The notes under the pieces were generated by a model. That model did no database searches. It was not told the DNA's origin and saw only the letters and a program-made list of their open reading frames with translations. A DNA stretch of 62,079 nt, from positions 1 through 62,079 of the forward strand of contig NZ_SMLC01000025.1 in NCBI RefSeq assembly GCF_004349245.1, given 5' to 3'. Numbering within the stretch: position 1 is the stretch's first letter; every line of letters starts with the position of its first letter. The stretch is from Actinomadura sp. 6K520 (lineage in GTDB: Bacteria; Actinomycetota; Actinomycetes; Streptosporangiales; Streptosporangiaceae). A program made the translations under genes and the position numbers. Positions 29,756 through 37,865 of this stretch are shown here, piece by piece.

Positions 29756-30736
29756 CTACTTGAGGAGGTCGAGGAGGAGTGCGGGGTCGATGTTGCCGCC
29801 TGAGAGGACGGAAGCGTAGGTGCGGGCGGTGGGAAGCTCGGGCCGGTGGTAGAGGTAGGCGGCGGTGGCCACGGCGCCGCCGGGTTCGGCTATGAGGCGG
29901 GCTTCGCGGGCCAGGCGGCGCATCGACGTTTCGATCTCGTCTTCGGTGACGGTGACGATGCCGTCCACGTGGGCGCGCATGTGGGCGAAGGGGAGGTCGC
30001 CGACCCGCTGGACGCGCAGGGCGTCGGCGATGGTGCGGCCGGTCTTCTCCGCGTCCCAGGTGACGGGGCGTCCGGCGCCCATGGAGTCGCGGGCGTCGGC
30101 GGCGAGTTCCGGTTCGACGCCGATGACCACGGCCTCGGGGCGCAGGGCCTTGACCGCGGCGGAGATGCCGGCGATCAGGCCGCCGCCGCTGACCGGGACG
30201 AGCACGACGTCCACGTCGGGGCGGTCCTGGACGATCTCGATGCCGACGGTGCCCTGGCCGGCGATTACGCGGGCGTCGTCGTAGGGCGGGATCATCGCGA
30301 AGCCGTGCGCCTCGGCGAGCTTGGCGGCGGTCTCGGCGCGGGCCTGCGAGGTCGGCTCGACGTAGACGACCTCGGCGCCCAGGGCGATGCACGCGTCGAC
30401 CTTCACGCCGGGGGTCGTGTGCGGCATGACCACGACGGCCCGGATGCCGAGGGCGCGGGCCGAGTAGGCGACGGCCTGCGCGTGGTTGCCGCTGGAGTGC
30501 GTCACGACGCCGCGTTCGCGCTCGGCCGGCGAGAGGGCGGAGATGGCGGCGTACGCGCCGCGCAGCTTGAACGCGCCGATCGGCTGCAGCGACTCGGCCT
30601 TCACCAGAAGTGCCGGCTCGCCCGCCGCCGCGGGTGCGGGGTCGCGGGTGAATGGCACGAGCGGGGTGCGGACCGCCACGCCCGCAATGCGCTCTGCGGC
30701 GCGCTCTATCTCCGGCAGGGATACGAGGTCGGACAT
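29756..30736 (-). CDS. Threonine/serine dehydratase (PLP-dependent)
   Basis: PLP enzyme of fold type II, expected to deaminate threonine to 2-oxobutyrate or serine to pyruvate. The 326 residues (ATG at 30736) include the PLP lysine K57 in AFKLRGAY, the substrate loop SSGNHAQA and the phosphate-binding loop SGGGLIAG. There is no C-terminal ACT domain, so it is the short catabolic type rather than allosteric IlvA. A longer frame starting 84 bp upstream adds a Cys/Pro-rich sequence without family character. It is divergent from bldC. A serine racemase role cannot be excluded. Confidence 0.88.
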   Translation of the reverse strand: MSDLVSLPEIERAAERIAGVAVRTPLVPFTRDPAPAAAGEPALLVKAESLQPIGAFKLRGAYAAISALSPAERERGVVTHSSGNHAQAVAYSARALGIRAVVVMPHTTPGVKVDACIALGAEVVYVEPTSQARAETAAKLAEAHGFAMIPPYDDARVIAGQGTVGIEIVQDRPDVDVVLVPVSGGGLIAGISAAVKALRPEAVVIGVEPELAADARDSMGAGRPVTWDAEKTGRTIADALRVQRVGDLPFAHMRAHVDGIVTVTEDEIETSMRRLAREARLIAEPGGAVATAAYLYHRPELPTARTYASVLSGGNIDPALLLDLLK

Positions 30737-30814
30737 GTTCTGGGAGACTACTTCGCACGGCGGACAGGGGCTGCCCCGCGGCCCGTCCCGGACGTGACAT
30801 GGCAGGTCAAACGG

Positions 30815-30837
30815 GGTCAACGCGCACGGCGTTGACC
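30815..30837. promoter_or_regulatory. Inverted repeat between dehydratase gene and bldC
   Basis: GGTCAACG-CGCACGG-CGTTGACC is a perfect 8+8 inverted repeat in the 248-bp divergent gap. It may be an operator or a small terminator. Confidence 0.4.
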
Positions 30838-30932
30838 ATGTCCCGGGTACCGAGAGTCATCGCTCCTGCTCGACGTACTACAGACCGTGATCTTTTCCGA
30901 AAACAAGGGAGAAATCGGTCTTGACCCGCCAC

Positions 30933-30945
30933 ACTGTTAAACAGT
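30933..30945. promoter_or_regulatory. Palindrome 39 bp upstream of bldC
   Basis: ACTGTT-A-AACAGT is a perfect 13-base palindrome in the AT-richer leader of bldC, placed where a repressor could act. No known regulator is assigned. Confidence 0.4.
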
Positions 30946-30984
30946 CCACCCGCGCCGAGAGCGGGACAAAGGGGGAGAGAAAAC

Positions 30985-31188
30985 GTGGAGAGCACGAGCG
31001 AGCGCCTGCTGACCCCAGGAGAGGTCGCCGCCCTCTTCCGGGTCGACCCGAAGACGGTCACCCGGTGGGCCGCCGCGGGCCGGATCAGCAGCATCCGCAC
31101 TCCGGGAGGGCACCGGCGCTTCCGCGAGTCCGAGGTGCACGCGCTGCTGCGCGGCGAGGAGCCCGTCGCCGAGCATTCGGCCCGCTGA
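30985..31188 (+). CDS. bldC: Developmental regulator BldC
   Basis: Small MerR-like DNA-binding protein of 67 residues that in Streptomyces restrains premature sporulation. It consists only of the winged-helix domain: LLTPGEVAALFRVDPKTVTRWAAAGRISSIRTPGGHRRFRESEVHALL spans residues 9-56 and closely matches BldC. The GTG start has GGGGGAG a few bases upstream. It has no dimerisation or effector domain, which fits cooperative binding to direct repeats. It is monocistronic and divergent from the dehydratase gene. Its presence supports a sporulating or mycelial actinomycete. Confidence 0.93.
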   Translation: MESTSERLLTPGEVAALFRVDPKTVTRWAAAGRISSIRTPGGHRRFRESEVHALLRGEEPVAEHSAR

Positions 31189-31263
31189 CCGGACCTCAGC
31201 CGCCCGGACCGCCGCGCCGTGGTAGTCCCCTCCGCCCGGGCGGCCGGGGCCCTTCCCTCCCCG

Positions 31264-31518
31264 TTATGCCTGGTCGCCCGCGTCGCCCGCCTTCCACTCC
31301 TCGAACCGGCGGAGCAGGTCCGCGTCCTCGTCCCGCCAGCGGCGCCGCCGCTCCGCCAGCTCCTCCTCGGTGAGCGACTCGCCCAGGAGCCGGTCGTAGT
31401 CCGGGTCGCCCGGCCCGATCTCGACGTAGGCGTCGGCGATGATCCGTCCCTCGCCGGGTTCGGTGAGGACGCTGTGCGGAACCCGGAGCGTGCCATCGGG
31501 GAGCCGGATCACGTACAT
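31264..31518 (-). CDS. Small acidic protein paired with metallopeptidase gene
   Basis: I do not recognise this 84-residue protein. It begins with a beta-rich segment, MYVIRLPDGTLRVPHSVL, and ends in a strongly charged helix (EEELAERRRRWRDEDADLLRRFEEWK). AGGAGGG lies at good spacing before the ATG. It starts 14 bp after the metallopeptidase stop on the same strand, so the two are almost certainly co-transcribed. A binding partner, inhibitor or immunity protein are all possible; none is shown. Confidence 0.6.
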   Translation of the reverse strand: MYVIRLPDGTLRVPHSVLTEPGEGRIIADAYVEIGPGDPDYDRLLGESLTEEELAERRRRWRDEDADLLRRFEEWKAGDAGDQA

Positions 31519-31532
31519 CCTCGATCGCCCTC

Positions 31533-32528
31533 CTAGATCCCGTACCTGCGGTTGAAGAAGAGCATGACCTCCAGGGCCGTCCGGATGTTGCCGCCGAGCA
31601 TATCCACGAGGGCGGGACGCTGGCGGGAGGAGATCGCGGCGAACGCGTCGGCGAAGAACTCGCGGCGCCCGAGCGCGTTCGGCTGGCGGTGGAAGTCGCT
31701 CGCCAGGAGCGGTCTGCACTCCTCGTACAGCCTCCGGAACGCCGGGCTGTCGGACGTCCATTCGCCGTCGTCGCCGTCGATGTCGTCGAGCGCGTGGCCG
31801 ACCTCGTGCAGCATCACGTCGGGCGTGGGGGACGGCCGGTCTCCCACGACGATCTTGCGGTCGCCGTACGCGCCGGCGCAGATGTCCCAGGTGGCGCGGC
31901 CCGAGGGGAGCGGCCGGTCGCGCAGGTGGCCCATGTCGTCGAGCTGCGGGACGCCGCCCGGCCCCACGTAGATCCCGTCGAGCCCGGCCGCGAGCTTCTC
32001 CTTCAGCGGCGCGGGCAGCGACGCCAGGCTGTCGATGGCGCCGATGACCTCGGGTGTCGGCGGCCCGTCCCGGACGTCCCACTGCCGGTAGAGGATGCCC
32101 TCCAGCGGCCCGCAGTGGCGGCGCCCGTCGGCGGCGTGCGGCACGCCCGGCGGGTACGGCTCCACGCGCAGCCGGTCGTCCTCCAGCTCGAAGTCGCTCC
32201 ACGAGTAGTCGCCGGACCGCGGGCGGCCGAGCCTGCGCCGTACCGGCCCGCGCCGCTCCGGCCGGCCGGTGAGCTCGGCCACCGGGTCCGGTCCGTCCGC
32301 GCCGCCTTCCACGCCGCCCGCGCCGGGGCCGAGCGCGTAGTCGTCGTCGCGGCCCGCCTTGCGGAACCGCCCGAACCGGTCGCGGGGCTGGTTGCTGCGC
32401 GGCCGCACCTGCCCCGAGTCGGGCGGCGACGGGGAGTACGCGGTGTCGTCCTTGCGGCTCCGCACGCCGCGCGGCGACTCCCGGCTCCGGAACTCCCGGG
32501 GCTTGCGGTGGACGCCTTTGAAGCGCAT
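31533..32528 (-). CDS. Zincin metallopeptidase, anthrax-lethal-factor-like domain
   Basis: A 331-residue protein with two parts. Residues 1-110 are Arg/Pro/Gly-rich and look disordered. Residues 130-331 form a globular domain with H241-E-V-G-H245 and a downstream E290-F-F-A-D-A-F-A helix, the gluzincin arrangement seen in ATLF-type (M34-like) domains of bacterial effectors. The ATG has usable spacing, but I see no signal peptide and no transmembrane segment. Export, if any, would need a specialised route, and none is encoded nearby. It is followed by a small gene that may encode a partner. The family assignment rests on the motif and spacing only, and the substrate is unknown. Confidence 0.62.
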   Translation of the reverse strand: MRFKGVHRKPREFRSRESPRGVRSRKDDTAYSPSPPDSGQVRPRSNQPRDRFGRFRKAGRDDDYALGPGAGGVEGGADGPDPVAELTGRPERRGPVRRRLGRPRSGDYSWSDFELEDDRLRVEPYPPGVPHAADGRRHCGPLEGILYRQWDVRDGPPTPEVIGAIDSLASLPAPLKEKLAAGLDGIYVGPGGVPQLDDMGHLRDRPLPSGRATWDICAGAYGDRKIVVGDRPSPTPDVMLHEVGHALDDIDGDDGEWTSDSPAFRRLYEECRPLLASDFHRQPNALGRREFFADAFAAISSRQRPALVDMLGGNIRTALEVMLFFNRRYGI

Positions 32529-32665
32529 CAGGCTCCTCTGTCAGCGGGCCCCGCGGGGGTCACGAGCGACGCTCGTCGAGTCCGGTGCCGGACAGGGCCC
32601 CTCCGGAAGGGTAAGCCGGAACCCGACTCGGCGTCATCCCCGCAAGTCACGGATACCCTTTAAGG

Positions 32666-32950
32666 GTGATCTACGTGCTGGTAACGCTGCTTTTGGTTGG
32701 CTTCTGGGTCTTCTGCATCCTGGACGTGCTCCGGACCGATACGTCCGAGGTGCAGCACCTGCCGAAGGGCGCCTGGTTCGCGATCGTCCTCGTCCCCCTC
32801 GTCGGCTCCGTGCTGTGGCTGCTGGAGGGGCGGGCCCGCCGGCAGGCCGCCCCGGGGCCGCGGGTCACCGCCAAGGCTCCGAAGGGCCCGGAGGACGACC
32901 CGGCGTTCCTCCGCGATCTGGAGCGCCGCCTCCGCGACGAGGACGGCTGA
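32666..32950 (+). CDS. PLDc_N domain small membrane protein
   Basis: A 94-residue protein with two N-terminal transmembrane helices (about 2-20 and 37-55) and a charged cytoplasmic tail. The pattern LRTDTSEVQHLPKGAWFAIVLVPLVGSVLWLLEG fits the phospholipase D N-terminal (PLDc_N) family of stand-alone membrane proteins, whose function is unknown; no HKD nuclease motif is present. It starts with GTG and converges on ccsB, from which it is separated by 39 bp. Confidence 0.8.
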   Translation: MIYVLVTLLLVGFWVFCILDVLRTDTSEVQHLPKGAWFAIVLVPLVGSVLWLLEGRARRQAAPGPRVTAKAPKGPEDDPAFLRDLERRLRDEDG

Positions 32951-32989
32951 GGACGACCCTCCGGGCTCCCGGGGGACGGGTCCGCGGGG

Positions 32990-33982
32990 TCACGCGTAGG
33001 AGTGCAGCCCCGAGAACATGTAGTTCACGCCGAAGAAGTTGAACATCAGGGCCGCGAAGGCGATCAGGGAGAGGACCGCGGCCTTGCGGCCCTTCCACCC
33101 GGCCGTGGCGCGCGCGTGCAGGTAGGCGGCGTAGATGATCCACGTGACGAAGGACCAGACCTCCTTCGGGTCCCAGCCCCAGTAGCGGCCCCACGCCTGG
33201 TCGGCCCAGATGGCGCCCATGACGATCGCGGCCGTCCAGATCGGGAAGGCGAACATCGTGACCCGCATCGCGAGGCGGTCCAGGCTCTCGGCGGACGGGA
33301 TGCGGGACAGGACGCCGCCGTCCGCGGCGGTGCCGCGGGACTCGGCGCGGGCCTTCAGCAGGTAGAGGATCGTGGCGGCGCCCGCGACGGTGAACGCGCC
33401 CGTCGCGACGATCGCGGCGCTGACGTGGATGGCGATCCAGTACGAGTTCAGCGCCGGGGTGACCGGGCCCACCGAGTCGTACAGCCAGATGTTCGCGACG
33501 CCCAGCGCGATGACGGCGGCCAGCATGACGAACGCGCCGAGGAACCGCGCCCTGTACCGGTACATCACGAACAGGAACGCGGTGACGGCGGCGAACGCGA
33601 TGGCGGTGAGGAACTCGTACATGTTCCCCCACGGCCAGCGGCTCGCGGCCAGCCCGCGGGACACCATGACGCCGAGGTGCGCGGCCCAGCCGAGCACGCT
33701 CATGAAGATCGCGAGGCGGACCCAGTCGACCTGCGGGCGCTCGCCCTCGGCCGCGTCCCCGGCCGCGTCCTCGTCCTCGTCCGCGGTTTCGCCGGTGGCC
33801 GCGGTGGCGGCGCCCGACGCGCCCACCAGGACCTTCGCCTCCGGCTTCTCCGTGGCCTCCGCCGCCGCGCGGCGGCGGCCGAAGCCGAGGTCGACGGCGT
33901 AGGCCGCCAGCGCGACCACGTACATCACCACGGTGGTCAGCATGAGCTTGTCGCTCAGGTTCGCGAGGTCGGCGTCGCTCAC
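32990..33982 (-). CDS. ccsB: Cytochrome c biogenesis protein CcsB (heme handling)
   Basis: Integral membrane half of the system II cytochrome c synthetase, which exports heme and attaches it to apocytochrome c. The heme-handling WWD-type motif reads WGRYWGWDPKEVWS, with conserved His residues in flanking helices. The GTG at 33982 is chosen because AAGGAG lies just upstream and it follows the resB stop by 4 bp, giving 330 residues. An acidic linker near residues 45-80 separates the first helix from the core. Confidence 0.95.
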   Translation of the reverse strand: MSDADLANLSDKLMLTTVVMYVVALAAYAVDLGFGRRRAAAEATEKPEAKVLVGASGAATAATGETADEDEDAAGDAAEGERPQVDWVRLAIFMSVLGWAAHLGVMVSRGLAASRWPWGNMYEFLTAIAFAAVTAFLFVMYRYRARFLGAFVMLAAVIALGVANIWLYDSVGPVTPALNSYWIAIHVSAAIVATGAFTVAGAATILYLLKARAESRGTAADGGVLSRIPSAESLDRLAMRVTMFAFPIWTAAIVMGAIWADQAWGRYWGWDPKEVWSFVTWIIYAAYLHARATAGWKGRKAAVLSLIAFAALMFNFFGVNYMFSGLHSYA

Positions 33983-33986
33983 CTCG

Positions 33987-35759
33987 TCACTCCTTCGGTT
34001 GGGTCGCCGGACCGGATCCGCGGTCGGCGTCGGGCTCGCTGCCGGGACCCTCATCGGGCCCGTCGGACTCGTCGTCGGGCCCGTCGCCGGGCTCGTCCTG
34101 CGGACCGCGCAGCGCGGTCACGATCTCGTCGAACTCGGGGGTCGGATTCCCCAGCGTGAGACCTCCGACCTCGACCACCGTACGCCCGCCCTCCGCGGCG
34201 CTCGCACGGACCCACACCCTGCGCCGCCTGACCATGAACGACGCCACCACGCCCAGCACCGCGAGAACGGCCGCGACCAGGGCGGGGATGCGCCCCGGGT
34301 CCCGGTTGACCGAGAGGGTCACGTACTCCCGCAGCCCGTCGAACGTGATCGAGCCGCCGCCGGGCACCTCGAACGTCTCGCCCGGTTCGAGCAGCTTCTG
34401 GCCGTCCTTGACCGGGTGCAGCGTCTCGCCGATGCCCTCCAGTTTGTAGACCGACTGGGGGCTTCCGGAGTCGAGGCCGATGTCGCCCTTGAACGAGGTG
34501 ATCGTGACGACCGGGCGGAGCGGCGCGGGGAACCCCGAGACGATCTGCTTGCCGTCCTGGCTCGCCACCGCGGTCGGCCACAGGATCGCGTAGAAGGCGA
34601 GCTGGTCGGGCTGCGCGTCCGGGGCCTTGATGACGCCCTCGGACGTCAGGTTCCGCGGCTCCATCTCCAGGAACGGCACCGAGTCCTGGAACGCGATGTC
34701 GCCCTCGGCGTCCCGCACGGTGAAGACCGGCGCGTAGCCGTGCCCGAGCAGGTACACCTTCGCCCCGCCGACGTTCAGCGGATGGTTGATCCGCAGGTCG
34801 TACGGCTTCTCCGCGGCGTCCGGGCCGGGGCGGTAGCGGATGTCGGCGTTGAACGCGGTGGCCTGGCCGCGCTTGTCGCCCTCGGTCTCGTACTCGGCCT
34901 TGAAGTCGTCCAGGGTGAGGGTGAACGGGGCCAGCTCGCCGTCGTCGAACGCCCGCCCAGGGGTGAACTGGTCGTACAGGCTCAGCGAGTTGGCGAACGT
35001 CTTGCCCTCGGTCAGCAGCACGTTGCCCTGGTAACCGAGCAGGTTGCCGAGGCCGAGCGCGAACAGCAGCGCGAGCAGCGAGACGTGGAAGAGCAGGTTG
35101 CCGGTCTCGCCCAGGTAGCCCTTCTCGGCGGACGCGGCGCCGCCCGACACGTCCACCCGGAACCGCCGCCCGCGCAGGACCTTGCGGGCCTCGGCGAGGA
35201 CGTCCTCCGGGGACGCGTCCGTCTCGTACTTGGCGGACTGCGGCAGCCGCCCGAGGTTCCGGGGCGCCGCCGGCGGCCGGGCCCGCATCGACCGGTAGTG
35301 CTGGAACGCGCGCGGGACGACGCAGCCGGCGAGGGAGACGAACAGCAGGATGTAGATCGCCGCGAACCAGGGCGCGGCGAACACGTCGAACATCGACAGC
35401 CGGTCCAGCCACGGCCCCGCGGTCTTGTGCTCCGCCAGGTACGCCGCGACCTGATCGGGCGCCTGTCCGCGCTGCGGCAGGATCGACCCGGGCACCGCGC
35501 CGAGCGCCACCAGGAACAGCAGGACCAGCGCCGTGCGCATCGTGGTGAGCTGCCGCCAGGCCCACCGCAGCCAGCCGAGCGGGCCGAGCCCGGCGGGGCG
35601 CGGCGTCTCCCCCGGCGCCTGCCGCGCGGCGGGCGCCCGGGTGCCCGAGGTGTCGGCGGTGTCCGTGCCCTTGCCGCCGCTGTCCTCGGTACCGGTGTCC
35701 TTGGTACCGGTGTCCGTGGTGCCGGTGTCCGTGGTGTCCGTGCCCTGGTAGTCAGTCAT
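33987..35759 (-). CDS. resB: Cytochrome c biogenesis protein ResB
   Basis: Partner of CcsB in the system II synthetase, 590 residues. It has three N-terminal helices, a large extracytoplasmic domain (about residues 230-500) and a fourth helix. The segment WLRWAWRQLTTMRTALVLLFLVALG is typical of ResB. The first 60 residues contain a Thr/Asp-Gly repeat (TDTGTTDTGTKDTGTEDSGG), low-complexity sequence encoded by short DNA repeats and likely variable between strains. It lies 1 bp from ccdA. Confidence 0.94.
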   Translation of the reverse strand: MTDYQGTDTTDTGTTDTGTKDTGTEDSGGKGTDTADTSGTRAPAARQAPGETPRPAGLGPLGWLRWAWRQLTTMRTALVLLFLVALGAVPGSILPQRGQAPDQVAAYLAEHKTAGPWLDRLSMFDVFAAPWFAAIYILLFVSLAGCVVPRAFQHYRSMRARPPAAPRNLGRLPQSAKYETDASPEDVLAEARKVLRGRRFRVDVSGGAASAEKGYLGETGNLLFHVSLLALLFALGLGNLLGYQGNVLLTEGKTFANSLSLYDQFTPGRAFDDGELAPFTLTLDDFKAEYETEGDKRGQATAFNADIRYRPGPDAAEKPYDLRINHPLNVGGAKVYLLGHGYAPVFTVRDAEGDIAFQDSVPFLEMEPRNLTSEGVIKAPDAQPDQLAFYAILWPTAVASQDGKQIVSGFPAPLRPVVTITSFKGDIGLDSGSPQSVYKLEGIGETLHPVKDGQKLLEPGETFEVPGGGSITFDGLREYVTLSVNRDPGRIPALVAAVLAVLGVVASFMVRRRRVWVRASAAEGGRTVVEVGGLTLGNPTPEFDEIVTALRGPQDEPGDGPDDESDGPDEGPGSEPDADRGSGPATQPKE

Positions 35760-35760
35760 C

Positions 35761-36504
35761 TCAAATAACCGGTTGGAAGCCGCTGATCCACGACTTCAGC
35801 TCGATGTTCAGGTCACCCCACAGGCCGCTCACCAGCAGCACCCCGATGAGGACGAGCATCCCCCCGCCGATCCGCATGACCAGGGGGTAGTGGCGCTTCA
35901 CCGCGCCGAACGCCCCGAGCGCCCGGCGGTAGGCGATCGCGGCCGCCACGAACGGCAGCCCGAGGCCGAGGCAGTACGCCAGCGACAGTAGTGCGCCGCG
36001 CCCCGCGCTCGCCTCCGTGACGGCGAGACTCTGCACCGCCCCGAGCGTCGGCCCGATGCACGGCGTCCAGCCGATCCCGAACAGGACGCCGAGGAGCGGC
36101 GCGCCCGCGAGGCCCGCCGCGGGCAGCCGTCCCGACTTCATCGTCCGCTGCAACCCTGGGACGAACCCCATGAACGCGAGGCCGAACAGGATCGTGATGA
36201 CGCCGAGGACGCGGGTGATGGGCTCCTGGTACTCCAGCAGCCAACGGCCCAGCCCCCCGAAGACGACGCCGTAGCTGACGAACACGACGCTGAAGCCCGC
36301 GACGAACAGCAGGACGCCGGCGAGCAGCCGTCCCCGCTTCTGCTCGGCCAGGTCGACGCCGGACATGCCCGTCACGTACGACAGGTAGCCGGGCACCAGC
36401 GGCAGCACGCACGGCGAGGCGAACGAGACGAGCCCGGCGAGCGCCGCCAGCGGCGCCGCCGCCACGAGCGACCCGCTGACGACCGTCTCGTCGACCGAGC
36501 TCAC
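35761..36504 (-). CDS. ccdA: Thiol-disulfide electron carrier CcdA
   Basis: Six-helix DsbD-type membrane protein, 247 residues, that passes reducing equivalents across the membrane to keep apocytochrome c cysteines reduced. The two redox cysteines are in FASPCVLPLVPGYLSYVTG and WTPCIGPTLGAV. It starts with GTG and acts with the thioredoxin-like lipoprotein encoded just upstream. Confidence 0.95.
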   Translation of the reverse strand: MSSVDETVVSGSLVAAAPLAALAGLVSFASPCVLPLVPGYLSYVTGMSGVDLAEQKRGRLLAGVLLFVAGFSVVFVSYGVVFGGLGRWLLEYQEPITRVLGVITILFGLAFMGFVPGLQRTMKSGRLPAAGLAGAPLLGVLFGIGWTPCIGPTLGAVQSLAVTEASAGRGALLSLAYCLGLGLPFVAAAIAYRRALGAFGAVKRHYPLVMRIGGGMLVLIGVLLVSGLWGDLNIELKSWISGFQPVI

Positions 36505-36517
36505 TGGTCCGCCGTGC

Positions 36518-37108
36518 TCATCGTTCGGCGGAGACCTTGGCGACCAGGGGGGCGAGCTTGGAGACGGTCGTCGCGCCGATGATGCGGGCGGCGACCCGGC
36601 CCTCCCGGTCGAGGACGAGCGTGCTCGGGATCGCGCTCGGCGGCACCTCGCGGAAGGCCAGCGTCACCTGGCCGCCGGCGTCGAACAGGCTCGGGTAGGT
36701 GATCTTGAACTTGCGCTCGAACGCCTCGGCGTTGGCCTTGGAGTCCTTGAAGTTGACGCCGAGGAACTCGACGCCCTCGTCCTTTTTCTCCGTGTAGACG
36801 TGCTGCAGCGACGGCGCCTCGCCCCGGCACGGCGCGCACCAGGACGCCCAGAAGTTGACGACCACGACCTTGCCCTGGAAGTCCGACAGCTTGAACGCCT
36901 CGCCGGTCAGGAGTTCGCCGCCGACACCCCGCACGCTCGTGCGGTCGGCGGGCTTGTACTCGGTGACGTTCCCGTCGCCCGAGATGAAGCGGTTGTCGGC
37001 ACCGCCCGTCCCGTTCCCGGCCGCGCCGGTCCCGGCACAACCGGCCAGCAGCCCGCAGAGCGCCGCCGCGGCGGCCGCGACGCGCAGTGGGGAGACTCGG
37101 GGGCTCAA
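36518..37108 (-). CDS. resA: Thioredoxin-like lipoprotein ResA/TlpA
   Basis: Extracytoplasmic thiol reductase for cytochrome c maturation, 196 residues. An N-terminal helix ends in the lipobox LLAGC with the lipidated Cys at residue 24. The thioredoxin active site is WCAPC within VVNFWASWCAPCRGEAPSL, and the cis-Pro loop is PPSAIPST. It would take electrons from CcdA and reduce the CxxCH motif of apocytochrome c. Confidence 0.94.
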   Translation of the reverse strand: MSPRVSPLRVAAAAAALCGLLAGCAGTGAAGNGTGGADNRFISGDGNVTEYKPADRTSVRGVGGELLTGEAFKLSDFQGKVVVVNFWASWCAPCRGEAPSLQHVYTEKKDEGVEFLGVNFKDSKANAEAFERKFKITYPSLFDAGGQVTLAFREVPPSAIPSTLVLDREGRVAARIIGATTVSKLAPLVAKVSAER

Positions 37109-37153
37109 CGGACCCTCCTACTACAGGACGTAGTACACAATCTACCGGTGCCG

Positions 37154-37792
37154 TCAGGCACCCGGGACACTGGGGCCCTTCGCGATCCCCGCGGCGGGCT
37201 CGTTGTAGGCGACCTCCACCAGCCGGGTGCCGTTGAAGGTCAGGCTGGTGACGCTGGCCAGGGAGCACTCGCGCCTGTTCGGCAGGTGCCAGAGGCGGCG
37301 GCGCTCGGCGTGCAGCCGCAGGGTGTAGATGGGCAGCTGGTGGCTGACGCACACGGCCTCGTGCCCCCGCGCCGCCTCCCGCGCCCTGATCACGGCGCCG
37401 CGCATCCGGGCGGCGAGCGCCCGGTACGGCTCGCCCCAGGACGGGCGGAACGGGTTGCGCAGGTGGTACCAGTGCTCGGGACGCTTCAGCGACCCCGCCC
37501 CGGCCCCGAACGTCAGCCCCTCGAACCGGTTGTCGGCCTCGATGAGCCGGTCCTCCACCGTCACGGGCAGGTCGAACGCGTCGGCGAGCGGCGCGGCCGT
37601 CTCCAGCGCCCGCTGCATCGGCGAGGAGAACAGCGCGGCCACGTCCCGGTCGGCGAACCATTTGGCGGCGGCCTTCGCCATGAGGACGCCGTCCTCGCTG
37701 AGGCGGTAGCCGGGCAACCGCCCGTAAAGGATCCCCTCGGGGTTGTGCACCTCGCCGTGCCGCATCAGGTGAACGATCGTCTTGTCAGTCAT
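37154..37792 (-). CDS. Histidine phosphatase family (phosphoglycerate mutase-like) protein
   Basis: A 212-residue member of the histidine phosphatase superfamily. The catalytic motif LMRHGEVHNPEG contains the phosphorylated His, and VCVSHQLPIYTLRL supplies the second His. This gene commonly sits between hemL and the resA-ccdA-resB-ccsB genes in actinobacteria such as Mycobacterium, so its natural substrate may concern that locus, but none is known. The ATG at 37792 starts directly with the fold; earlier in-frame sequence is Arg-rich. Confidence 0.9.
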   Translation of the reverse strand: MTDKTIVHLMRHGEVHNPEGILYGRLPGYRLSEDGVLMAKAAAKWFADRDVAALFSSPMQRALETAAPLADAFDLPVTVEDRLIEADNRFEGLTFGAGAGSLKRPEHWYHLRNPFRPSWGEPYRALAARMRGAVIRAREAARGHEAVCVSHQLPIYTLRLHAERRRLWHLPNRRECSLASVTSLTFNGTRLVEVAYNEPAAGIAKGPSVPGA

Positions 37793-37865
37793 CGCGAGGT
37801 CAGGGTACCTTCGCCGCCCCCTCCTCCGGCCCACCGGTCCACCGGCGGCCACGGCGGAGGGCGGC

